The translations under genes and the position numbers were made by a program. Positions 22,573 to 33,116 of a DNA stretch of 64,000 bases are shown piece by piece. The notes below the pieces were generated by a model that saw only the letters and a list, made by a program, of their open reading frames with translations, ran no database searches and was not told the DNA's origin. Position 1 is the first letter of the stretch; each line of letters opens with the position of its first letter. Source of the DNA: Rhizodiscina lignyota (Eukaryota > Ascomycota > Dothideomycetes > Aulographales > Rhizodiscinaceae); NCBI GenBank assembly GCA_010015805.1, contig ML978143.1, positions 186,001 through 250,000 of the forward strand, read 5' to 3'.

Positions 22573-22590
22573 GTTGTTGTTGTTGTGTTG
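22573..22590. repeat. GTT-type microsatellite
   Basis: GTT units in a short run, broken once, in the promoter of the F-box-like gene. Confidence 0.7.
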
Positions 22591-22620
22591 CTCCAGCCTA
22601 CGACGTCACCGCGTCTGGCG

Positions 22621-22626
22621 TATATA
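22621..22626 (+). promoter_or_regulatory. TATA-like element
   Basis: TATATA lies 81 bp upstream of the ATG at 22707 and just downstream of a GACGTCA element. Confidence 0.35.
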
Positions 22627-22706
22627 CAACACCTCTTCTATTTTCTTTCCCTTCCATCTTACTCCACCTTTCTCCTTCAATCAAACACAATTCAAGGCCC
22701 GAGCTC

Positions 22707-23942
22707 ATGGCGGGTCTCCTCTCGCTCCCAGACGAGCTCCTCCTCCAGATTAATGAAGATATCAAACAGCTTCATGGAGTGCACGTTGCACCTCCCACAC
22801 CTCCTATCGAGAACTTTGTTAACTGGTCGGCAGATATACCGGTCGAATCTGCCAACCTACAGAAGTATGCACGAGACCTCATCCACCTTAGCAACGCTTG
22901 CCAAAAGTTGCGTCACGTCTTCCATCCTCTTGCATGGGAATACTTCAGTCCACCCGCCGTTAAGAAACACAATCGCAAACAGTATCTGACGACGCACCCG
23001 AATCAAGGCCTCATCAAAAACATCACGTATATGGAGCTCGAGAATGGGGAGTGTTTCGAGCTTGCGGCATGTCACACTCTCACTCTCTATATCGCCTCAT
23101 CAACCTTTCCTGGCGCTATGGAGGCCGGCCTCATGGATGGAAAGTCTTCTGTAGAGCATCTCCGCATCATCGGCGGCGACTTCGAGCCCTACGAACTGCA
23201 CCTAATTACTTGGGTGCCGCGGGCACTCAAAAGCCTCTTCATCAACTTCGCGGACCCGGCATTCAGGCACGAGTTAATTCCTTACATATTGAAGAAGCAG
23301 CGCCACACGCTCAACACCATCATAATGACGCTGAATAGCTGGATGCCGCTACCGCTGCTCAGCACCTTGGACTTTGGCTCCTTCACGGCACTGAGGAAGT
23401 TATGTCTATGTGAAAGGCACCTCTTGCGACCGGACGAGACATACGGCCCGATCTTGGATGTTCCCCTCCCGCTGTCTTTGGAAGAGCTTGGTGTTCACTT
23501 CAGCTTCGAGCTACACCGGTTTGCCTTCTGGGCTACAGATGTGTTATTCGATATGGAGCCAGGTGATTCGCGTCGGGAGTTTGAGGTGGTGCACACCGAT
23601 GTGTCGTTCTAGTGGGTGGGAGGATGGCCGACGTGGCTCCGAGAGCTGGTGCTCCGCAAGAACGAGGGGCGTGTGCTGAAGCTGAAGGAGGTGGCCATCA
23701 GAGAGAACGCTTGGGATGAGGAATGGTTGGGGGAGATTCGGGAGCTTGTAGGGGTGATGGCAAGGAGGAGGGCACTCTGTCCGTTCAGCCCTGCGGACGT
23801 GGTGCTAGAGGCACCTAGGGAGATCAAAGATGCGTTCGAAGGTGCCGATATTGCGCTGATGGTGACTGTCAACACGGCAACGCGGCCGCCGATACCCGCA
23901 CTTGAGGAGGATGAAGGTGATGAGAGCGGGATTGAGGAGTAG
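22707..23942 (+). CDS. F-box/LRR-like protein with in-frame TAG at 23610
   Basis: The ATG at 22707 opens a frame of 301 codons that begins LLSLPDELLLQI, the usual look of a fungal F-box N-terminus. Leucine-rich stretches follow (VEHLRIIGG, LKSLFINF, LRKLCLCE). The frame stops at TAG 23610-23612 and then continues in the same frame for another 110 codons to 23942. That part has coding-like content (LRELVLRKN, LKLKEVAIREN) ending in an acidic tail. No intron could remove the stop. The gene is either truncated by one base change, reads through, or encodes only the 301-residue form. F-box proteins are substrate receptors of SCF ubiquitin ligases; that role is inference. Confidence 0.65.
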
Positions 23943-25551
23943 GGCGTGCTTATGTAGAGCAGTGAAGCCATGAAATGACAATCGGCTTGCGAATAACCTC
24001 ACAACTTGATCGAATAGCCATGACCTTGAATTGCATTGAAGCTCGAACGGTGTTCGATTTTCAATGGATGAACGGCACTGTTCCCAGATCATCGAGATAC
24101 ACGGAGTGTCCGAGCCCTTGCTGCAGCTGCGGCAGAAGTTAACCCAGGCCACTTTGATATTGTTACACTTGGCGCTGCAGAAACCGCCGGCCGCAAACAG
24201 TGTACCTGAAAATGGGACATCGCCTGCAGTTGGCGGGCCATCAACAGTCGATGGATCTCTCAGTCATATCCGCACACCACCTCCATCAGCCACAGCTATC
24301 CTGAGCGAGGATACGACTCCTACTGTGCAACCGAAGACGTCTTAACGCCCATGGCCCCTTTATGGCCAGAAAGGAGGTGCCATGGACTTGCAGATTAGGC
24401 GGAATAAGCTAGTTGGTATCGCTGCGGGAGTGGAGAAAGAAACGTGAGAATGGCGTCTCAGGGCTCCTATTTGAGGACGGCAGGCGATCCAAGAATTTCC
24501 GTTCCAGCAAAAAAAGCCGACAGCAGAGGCCGGCCATATTCTTTCTTTTCTTCCAGAGATGCACCCCATTGCGTCAGCGAGCACAACTCGTTTACAATGT
24601 GCTTGTTCGGCTTCAGCAAGTTCAACTACTTTTCAACTCTCAAACCAAGCTATCTATCAGAGTTTCCATCCAAATGCCCGAGTCCCTTTCACAGATTCCG
24701 CGCAACATCGCCTGGTAGCTCTACATCCACCGATTTTGTCTTTTCTCCGTCGAATAAGTGAGATTTATGTTTCACACCACAGCCGAGATAGTGATATTGA
24801 CTTTAGGGGTGGCAACTCGCAGGACAGCTGTGATGTTGCCCTCGGCAAGGTTGGGAGCAAGACTGCCAAGCATTTCATTCGTGGGACAGAGGGCTAGGAA
24901 ATGTAAAGGTGTGTGCATACATACCCAAGCCTGACAGAGTACGATTGTTGAATGAGTTGATAAGGGGGAGAGAGAGAGAGATTTTCTCATTCGCCCTTTT
25001 AGGCCATTTCTGGTCCACGTGGGGGTTTCTGCCTGACTAATATACAAGATGCCTTATAGTTCATTAAAATAAGTGCTTTTTGAAGGTCTCAATATCTCCC
25101 TGGCATTCAGGCTTGAACAGTGTATCCTGAAGCCGAGAGTTGATAAGGTCCGCGGTCTGAGCTGGCAGAGCCGAGATTCAGCCGGAATTACGTAGTTTAG
25201 CCAGCTGAGCTGCCCTCGATCTCGATACATGTCAGCTTTGCAAACGTACAACCTGATTCTGCTTTCGGAAATACTCAGCTTGACGATTGAAGTATCTCAG
25301 GTCTGGCCGTAAACTGCAAGCTGCACGACGAGCGGCTGGGAAGTCCACTTTCCAGATTCACGCGAAATACGCAGGAACCTTTTACGTAGCTCAAAGGCGA
25401 TGCAACATCCAATTGATGAATCGGCCCATATCTTTTCTAGAGTCCTTTCACTAAGTGGTTCCCTATTCATGTTTTATTGATCGCGGCCGTCTCTGTGTTG
25501 TCAAGCCGACATATCAATGTCCTCAGCCAGCTCTCGGCCTTGCCGTTCAAC
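23943..25551. other. Intergenic region upstream of HET gene
   Basis: 1.6 kb with only short frames lacking family features; a 93-codon frame at 24064-24345 is the best but unconvincing. A GA microsatellite lies near 24968-24982. No RNA gene supported. Confidence 0.5.
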
Positions 25552-27871
25552 ATGTCTCCGTGGAGCGACCTAGGAGCGAATTTCAAGTTTCAGGATCTTG
25601 AAAGAGTTTCTCTCCCAATGCAAAAAGAATGGATGCCCGCTTTCCGGCGTAGTGAACGGCTGATACGCGCGTCGGAGGAGCCGGGGCAGCCCTCTGACTG
25701 CTGTCAGAATTATTACAAAGGTCATATCTCAAAGCTAGTAAGCACTGAAAACAACGCCAGAAGGCTAGTACGCGTCTGTTGATATCAATTAGGAAAATTG
25801 TGATGAAATGTACACCGAAGTATTAGACGACATGATTGGCGACTCTCCACCTGCCTTATACGAGGTGTTTCGCTTTTGTTTATACTCTGGGATTATAGAT
25901 TGTCGCAACTTGAAATGTAGAGAACTTAAGGCCAAGATGTCGAGTTTTTTCCCGGAGGAAGAGTCAGAATGGCCAGCTTTTCGAGAATGGGCAATAGTGC
26001 GAACATCTTGCCTAGTCGCATCAGAAATAACTGGATCTGACCCTGAATCTCAAGATGACTCGGTCAGTGGTTTGGAACGTGGATTGCTCGAGCCCAGTCA
26101 AATGCCCGTTGAATATTTCGAGCTCATGGAGTGGATGATGGATATCGACTATTTCTTGGCCCACCCCAATGAAAAACGCAATCCGTTTCGCTTGACTTCA
26201 TCCTTTTACTTTGCGTCACAACCCGGGGATAGAATTCAACCGCCTTATCGTGTCTACGAAGCGAAATCGCGGGAAGCTCTGGAACAGGGAAAGAGCTTGG
26301 GGATCTGTCCAAATCGCTTGTGGAATGTTGTATCAGGGAGTCCGCGCCTGGAATTCGACTTGGTGGGCCTAATGACGGCTATAAATAATGTCCCTGCGCG
26401 GACCAAGTTCGGTCATAAGGAATCGAAATCGCAAATCGCCGCTGCGGCGCCCATTATTCCAACGACATCCAGTGGAAATCATACCGCGTGCGCTCCGGAT
26501 CTTTGCCACTTTGCGTTTATCGACAGCACTGGTGTCAAAATTCTGCATAAATGCCCTGGACAGAATTGCACAAGGCTGGATTTCACTCCACTGGTCACTG
26601 GGCAACCTCCATACATCTGGTCAATTGATGACGCCAAATTCACCCATCCAGGCAAGAATAAATATGTCGCTATTTCTCATGTCTGGTCCGATGGCACAGG
26701 AGCTGAAAATGGGGTTGTTAATAAATGCATGCTCGAATACTTCCAGGACATCGCTGTCGCTGCCGGATGCAGAGCTCTATGGTGGGATGCAATATCTATT
26801 CTTATCGACCCGACGCTTCGCAGCGAAGCCATAAAAAACATGCATACCAATTTTTCAGACGCCAGATGCACCGTAGTACACAACCAGTATACCGTAGGAT
26901 ATCCGTGGAGGGAGGACGGTAGCCCATGCATTGCCCTCGCTCTTTCTCCCTGGTTTACACGTGGCTGGACGGCGTTGGAGTTGCTCGTCTCAGAACAGGT
27001 CAAGGTCATCTTCAGGCATCCCATGGACGAGAACAGATACGAATTGAAAGATCTGAAAACAGAGATCCTTGCGTCCAATCCAGTATGTAGTCGCGGCCAC
27101 TGGATTGCATCAACAGTTATTAGACGGCTCTGCGATTCAAAAGTTGAGAGCCTATCGGACGTTCTGCATATCCTGGGGACGAGAAGCACATCATGGCCAC
27201 GCGATCGCCTTACTATCGCATCTCTCATTTCCGGTCTGAAGCCTGATGACAAAGATCCGGAAATGCAAGCGATAATTACACAGGATCTTATTATTCACTT
27301 TGGCAAAGTAGATCCCAAATTTCTTCTGCATGGAGGCCCTACAGAAGGACAAGGAGTATTTTCATGGTGCCCCTCAACGCTCGTGATTGGAGCCAAACCC
27401 AACATACCCTCGGGCTTTACGCCCTCAGAATGGCTGTCTGTTCACTCGGATGGTACTCTGACCGGTCAATTCATAACAAGGGTGCTGGAAAGCCAGGATA
27501 TAGAACGACTAATGCCATTTACAACCCACCCTTCTGGTAGCTGGAAAGTGCAGTGCGCTTTGAATAACTGGCAGCAGTGCATGCTAATATGGCCGGAAGC
27601 AAACGACGGGTTAATCGGGACCCCCGCTATCCTAGTAACGGTGCTGGGTTTGGACATACTTACTATCGATACTGGTAACAAATCCGTTCTTAGACCGAGA
27701 GCATTTCTGGACTGTCGCATGGAAGGCCTCTGCTATGGACAGCAAGGTTCCGAACGCGCCTGCGTCCGCCTCGGGAAGAAAATCGACAATCCTTCAGCAC
27801 AAAGCGCGAAAGACCTCTATGACCAATGGCAGCAGAGAGACATGGATTGTATATACGACATGCGCGAATAG
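25552..27871 (+). CDS. HET-domain (heterokaryon incompatibility) protein
   Basis: Exons 25552-25737 and 25793-27871 (phase 0) give 754 residues. The HET domain is read from three blocks: KYVAISHVW (about residue 351), WWDAISI followed by AIKNMHTNFSDA (about 392), and WFTRGWTALELL (about 452). These parallel the usual YVALSYVWG, WIDALCINQ and RxWTxQE. The histidine and aspartate changes place it in a diverged HET subgroup. The N-terminal 280 residues and the C-terminal 230 match no family I recognise. No NACHT or WD repeats are present. HET domains trigger cell death on recognition of non-self in Pezizomycotina; whether this gene acts in vegetative incompatibility is unknown. F-box-like genes flank it on both sides. 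Confidence 0.85.
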
Positions 27872-28671
27872 GATCTGAAACATCAGATCATTTGGACTGG
27901 CCCTCAGAGGAGCGAAATGTTGGAGCGTTCGAACTCTACCCCTGCGAGTCTAGCAAGATGCCACGAGCGAAAAAGCCAATTGGCACGCTCCAAAATCAGC
28001 GGCGAATCACCATACTTGAAGTCTATCTTTATACTTGAGCTTGAACTGGATTTGGACGAGGTGGATTGGACATCTCCGAAGCACAAAGGGGATTGATATT
28101 ACCAATCACCGAATTCAATGCCGAGATGAGGACTGAAGTCGCCTAAGAGTATTGGGCAACTGATGGAAGAAGCGAATATCGGCCTGAAGGTACTCAAAAA
28201 CGTGCACGCGTGGCAGGAGTTGAAGGGGCGGTGAGTTCGGTGTGACGGAAGTTCCGAACTATGCTTTAATTGTACCTTTACATAAAACCGAACCCATCGC
28301 AACGAACTGTGACGTGTTTCTCCCAATCTTTGACATCTTTCAGAACTGGTAATCTGATGGAAGCCTCCTCCATTACTCGGGCAATGTGCTCAGGCGCATC
28401 CACCATCACATATTGAAGAAATTTCGGCCAACAACGTCTCCGACGAACGTCGTTGGCAAGTATATTTACAGCATAGCGGTCTATTTAACGATCACCCACG
28501 GTTCGCACAGACGAACGCGTAACCTTTGATTCGACGCGTCCCACCGCGTCAGCGCTAAGCCATATTAGGAACCCCTTTAATTCCGAGGCAGCGGCATTTT
28601 TGGTCTTCTCTCGAACCTCCAACGACCTATCCTTCCCGATTGAAGACGCTGGGCATATAGCTCAGCTGAAC
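27872..28671. other. Intergenic region HET-F-box
   Basis: No gene recognised. Two ACGCGT boxes at 28515-28539 lie close upstream of the next gene. Confidence 0.5.
28515..28539. promoter_or_regulatory. Two ACGCGT (MCB-like) boxes
   Basis: ACGCGT at 28515-28520 and 28534-28539, about 135 bp upstream of the ATG at 28672. Same hexamer as upstream of genes B and C. Confidence 0.35.
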
Positions 28672-29295
28672 ATGCCCCATCTTCTTGATCTTCCCAACGA
28701 AATCCTTGAGCAGATCATCCAATTTGTCCGTGTCCTGCCCAGAACTCGCTCGGCGTGCAGTGGTCCTTGGCCATTGCCGGAACATTTTCATGCTTGGGTT
28801 GGACAAGCTTTGCTCGAAGACTCGCAAAACGACTGGAGTAAAAGAGAGGGACTAATATCTCTTGCCTCGACCTGCAAGCAACTCTACGTGGAGACGTTAC
28901 GAGTCTACTACCAGGAGGCGCCAGCCATCAACTGTCAACATCCGAAGACTTTGAGACAGAAGTTCGAGAGCCCTCTCCCGTATCAAAAACTTCAGTTGAT
29001 CAAGGAAACCTGGCTGCAAGAAATTTGGCATGAACGGGTGACCAACCTAGCTCACGCCAAACTCTGCGGGGAGCTGCCTCACTTGAAGTCGATCACAGTC
29101 TATGAGCTCCAGTGGAAGAAGAGGGCGTTTGATTATGAGGCTAATGGTTTATACGACAGGCAAGACAGGATGATACCTCGAGAGCCTCTGCCTACTACGT
29201 CTGTAGAGCCTCCAGACAAGATTGCTCAAGCAATGCGAGATGCAGCCATCGACCTGCAGTTTTTGAAGTATGTTCCAGACTATCGACCGGCATAG
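28672..29295 (+). CDS. F-box-like protein
   Basis: A single exon of 207 residues. The ATG at 28672 is the first in the frame and is followed directly by LLDLPNEILEQIIQFV, a typical F-box helix. Further on, ISLASTCKQLYVET matches the usual second part of fungal F-box/2EXR proteins. The remainder is hydrophilic and shows no repeat domain, so the substrate-binding part is short or missing. It probably acts as an adaptor of an SCF ubiquitin ligase through Skp1; that is family knowledge, not seen here. It lies 0.8 kb downstream of the HET gene on the same strand. Confidence 0.7.
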   Translation: MPHLLDLPNEILEQIIQFVRVLPRTRSACSGPWPLPEHFHAWVGQALLEDSQNDWSKREGLISLASTCKQLYVETLRVYYQEAPAINCQHPKTLRQKFESPLPYQKLQLIKETWLQEIWHERVTNLAHAKLCGELPHLKSITVYELQWKKRAFDYEANGLYDRQDRMIPREPLPTTSVEPPDKIAQAMRDAAIDLQFLKYVPDYRPA

Positions 29296-30171
29296 TGAAA
29301 TCCGGAAGTGCCGTCAAGCACGAAGAGGGGAGCCTGGTAGGTGAATCAAACTCTTTTCAAATCACACAATGGACGAGCGCGGCCACAGAAGAGCAGCTGG
29401 GATCTGGGCCGACTCCAAACGCCGAATCGTTCAAGTGCGATCTATTTGAGTTGGTGATGATTCATCTTTTCTAATTGATATGAACTGGCTCCAGATTAAT
29501 CTGGATTATTTCTATGTAATACCCAATTGCCGTTGATCTGCGGAGGCGCTATTTTGAGCCGTGTGCGGATTAAATTTGGATACTTTTGATAAGCACTGGA
29601 TTCGCATATGGATCGTATTGAGCTTTTAGCAGCACTCTCGCATAAGCTGAACATCAAGCCACCATTGTGCTGCACGCCATCAGAGCCGGCTATTTCATCA
29701 CCTGATTCAGTATCTAGGCGGTGAACAAAAGTCGAACCGTGAGTCATTGACGGTGAGCGACGGAAAAGAAACACCGTCAAGCAAGAAACGCCGAGGCAGC
29801 TGCAACTTTTCATATTGCATCTTAAAGCCGAATATGCAGTCAGTATCTATAGTACAAGTTCCATCCTCGTCCTTTCTGAGAGCACTATGTATCAATCGTC
29901 CATATCATGCACACACGCACTGATACACCCAGAACACCCATGTGTGAAGACTGTGGCCGCCAAAACAGAGTGCCCAAGCAAAATGAATCTTTTCCTCCCT
30001 TTCCCATTGCGCTTTCCATTCCAGTGACTGGGATATCATCGTACAAGCCCGAAAAACCATTCCAGCGCTGTGGCTACTGTCGCTGGTATAGCCATGGCAG
30101 TCTTCCTATCAAAACAATCTCTTCCATTCCATTCCATGTTGACATTGACGCTTTCCTGCCGAATGCTTGTC
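29296..30171. other. Intergenic region
   Basis: Between the F-box gene and the convergent Zn2Cys6 gene. No credible gene or repeat. Confidence 0.5.
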
Positions 30172-33116
30172 TCAGATAATATTCGCAATGCTAATCCGAC
30201 TCGCGCCCTCGCTCCTCTCCCTCGGATCCTGACTCCTCTCTCTCTGCGCCCGCGCTCCCGCGCCCTGTGGCGGATGCGGAGGGGGCGGCGTCCTAGACAG
30301 TCTCCCCGGCGGTTCAGGATCGGGCGGCGCGAGTTGTAATCTCTTCCCCGTATTATGCGCCGGCTGGTGATAGTGGTGGAAGCCTCTTGCTCCCCGCTCG
30401 GGCTCCGTAATGTGATTCTGACCCCTCTGGTCGGCGGCAGACCCGTATTCGTACTCGAAGCCCCGCGACTGGCGCTGCTGCTCTTCCATCAGTTCGTGTA
30501 GTAGGCGCTCGATATGATCCCACCCGCCCCAGTCAACCTTCTCCCGGCGCGAAAGCAGCGTAGACGCCGGATCTTGCGCCGCGCGCTCTGGCACAGCAGC
30601 CGCAGTCTCGTTGAACTCGGCCGGCGGATTCTCGCCATTAATATGCGCCGCACCGCCGTAACCCCCCGCGCGCGCGGTATGCGGCGCCTCAATCTTGACG
30701 CCAGGTTCGACTTCGGACTGCGCGTTCAACTTCAAGCCAGTCTCCGAGCCCGTCCAGACCCAGCCCATCTCCGGTGAGCCCTGCAGATCCGCGCTTAAGT
30801 ACGCGATCATCTCCTCGTCGATCTGCAGCAGATCCTGCCGCCCTCTGCCGGCTCTCCACCGACCGAGCAGCGTGTCGAGGAAGAAAGCGAGGTGGCGCCC
30901 GCACGACATGTTGTAGTTGCGCAGTTCGCCGACGGTGGCGGAAACGCGCACGCACGTGAGTGCAGACTGGAAGTCGCCGCGGAAAGCGAGGATGAGGGTG
31001 CAGCGCCAGAGGTGCGCGCAGCCGATGTTGAGGGCTGTGGATTTGATGGCTGATTGCCAGCGATCGGTTCGTGTGACATTGATGTCGGGTTCGGTGTAAG
31101 GGCGCGGTGAGGGGCGGTGGCTTGCAGGTTGTGGAGATGAGGGAGGCGTCTGTAACGTTCGATTAACGTATCGTACAGTGTCTTTGGCGACGGCTAGACA
31201 TCGATTCATTGCTTCGATGCGCTCGTTCGCTGGAACCAAGATTGACAGATTATGCCTGTAGAGATGGAAGCGTGCAGTTTGGAGAAAGAAGGCAATCGTC
31301 AGATTATGCGGTTCGAGGTATGTTGAAGAATGTATTTGGAATGTTTCGGTGAATGTTGACATGACTGCGTTGAAGTAGTCGTCGTATGTCCGGAGCGTCT
31401 GCGGGGATATTGTCCTAGATTTGAGAGTCGTCTTAAGTTGCGAGATGAAGCGCACGACAGGTATGACGGTTGCGAGCGAAGAATGCGAGTTAGAGCCCGG
31501 CGGCTGCTTGAGGATGATACCTGGCTGAATCATGTCATCATCCACAGGACATGGCCAGCCAACTTGGCAGTCTTCGTCATTGATTAATGGTGGACGACCA
31601 CCTTCGAGTGAGAGAAAGCTGTGCTTGTCAGACTAAACATGTTCTCGCCGCCCTAAGCATGGGCATATCTGGAAAATCGCATCTTACCGGTCGGTTGCAT
31701 AGATACACCACCATAACCGTCTTCTCATCTCTTCTTCAAGCATCCCCCAAGGCCCAGTCTCGATGTGCAGGCCAATATCTTGTGCCATTCGCACGGCAGA
31801 ACCTAGCCATACCCAACCTGCGGATTTCATATTCATCTCGACGAGATAGTGGCTGAGAAGTAGTGATGCACGAGCATGGTCCATGGTCATCTCGTCTGTC
31901 CATGTGTTGACAGTCCGTGTTGAGGCTCTCAGAAAGTCGACGCCTTCAACTGTTGGACGAGCTTTCAACTCTGGAGATTCCGGTTGTGCCGACTCTAGAG
32001 TTTGTAATGTTCCGCACGCCAAGACAGCGTAGAACATTGAAGCCCAAACCTGAGGCATTCCATCAAATGAACCTTTCGCGTACATGTCTTCGACCTGTTT
32101 GTGGAATGTAGGCCAGTGAATGATCGGGAAGAGTCTGTGAACAGAGTAGTAGTACTGGGACAGTAGTCTGTCCACCAACGGCTTTGCTGGTAATTGCCGC
32201 TCAGGGTTGACCATGACTGCAGGTTTGACAAGCTGCCTATACAGTGGGGGCACCTTGAAAATGCCTTTACCATAGTCTCGGATGTTCTGACGAACGCCCT
32301 CGAAATCTTTAAGGACTGGTAGATCTACCCTTCTCTCCGTTGACGGACGGATGTCTGGCAGCTTCAAGATGGGGCTTTCTGACTCGCGCATCGATGATTG
32401 CAATTGAGCAATCTCTTGCTTCGCGTCGGCCAGTTGGCTTTGGAGGTCCTGGACCTGCCTGGAAGAATGTCTTCAGCGTTACTCTTCTTGTTCGAAAATG
32501 AAAGCGATGGCCTTACTTTATGGACGACATCCTTCGATTGGTCTCTTTGGTGAACTGGCACTTTACGCTTCTGGTCGCGCACTCGGAGCAGCTCTGCGTC
32601 TCCGTCGCATCGCACTGAGCCAATATGAGCAAGGCGGTACTTTAAGGATACCAAATGTGTTTAATGGTGACGCACTTTCACCTTTCTTTCACGGCATGCA
32701 TCGCAACTTGGGTCCTTCCGCCGCTGACGGTAAGCTCGTTTCTGGGCTGCAGCCAAACCTGGAGACATGTGTGTGGGTGAGATTCCAGCCGCAGCGTAGC
32801 CATTGTCGCTGGGCCCCACGGGGTCTTGAAAAACACCGGCGGAAGCGCTTTGCGACGCCGATTGATTGCCATATGGGTGGCCGTACACACTCAACGAAGC
32901 AGTTCCGGGTGATCGTGTGACGGAGTGAATTTGAGGAAGCGGGCCAGGCTGCGGCTGAGTTCGCGGAGGTCCAGGTGGGCCAGCTGCGAACATTCCTGAT
33001 GGCGGAGGGACCAGAGTCTGCGACGATGCTGACGAGGAGACTGAAGAGTCGTGACTTCCAACGGAGTGTGGCCGATGTGGGTGGCGTCCATAAGACGATT
33101 GGAGGGATGAGTTCAT
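30172..33116 (-). CDS. Zn2Cys6 fungal-specific transcription factor
   Basis: Exons 33116-32676, 32614-32517, 32458-31688 and 31618-30172 join in phase to give 918 residues. The N-terminal 130 residues are Ser/Pro/Gln-rich. The binuclear zinc cluster has six cysteines at 138, 141, 148, 156, 159 and 166, split by intron 1 after the third basic residue pair. A coiled-coil linker (QVQDLQSQLADAKQEIAQL) follows and suggests dimer binding. The middle-homology regulatory domain is seen at QYYYSVHRLFPIIHWPTF and LLLSHYLVEMNMKSAGWVWLG. The C-terminus is long, proline-rich and charged. It is a nuclear DNA-binding regulator with unknown targets. A 4.2 kb gene-free region lies upstream, suggesting complex control or a long leader. 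An extra 5' non-coding exon is possible. Confidence 0.93.

Larger units (their letters stand above)
21771..22706. other. Divergent promoter of GAD and F-box-like gene
   Basis: No gene recognised. Contains a GTT-rich microsatellite (22573-22590), a GACGTCA motif near 22603 and TATATA at 22621-22626 upstream of the F-box-like gene. Confidence 0.5.

Noticed and set aside
24064-24345. 93-codon plus-strand frame
   Set aside because: Starts with ATG but has no family resemblance, no splice partner and ordinary random composition; not enough to call a gene.
25170-25230. tRNA-like sequence on the minus strand (AGCTCAGCTGGCTA)
   Set aside because: Looks like an A box, but no GGTTCGANTCC B box follows and no acceptor stem forms.
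27920-27950. GTTCGAACTC resembling a tRNA T-arm
   Set aside because: No A box or cloverleaf upstream.
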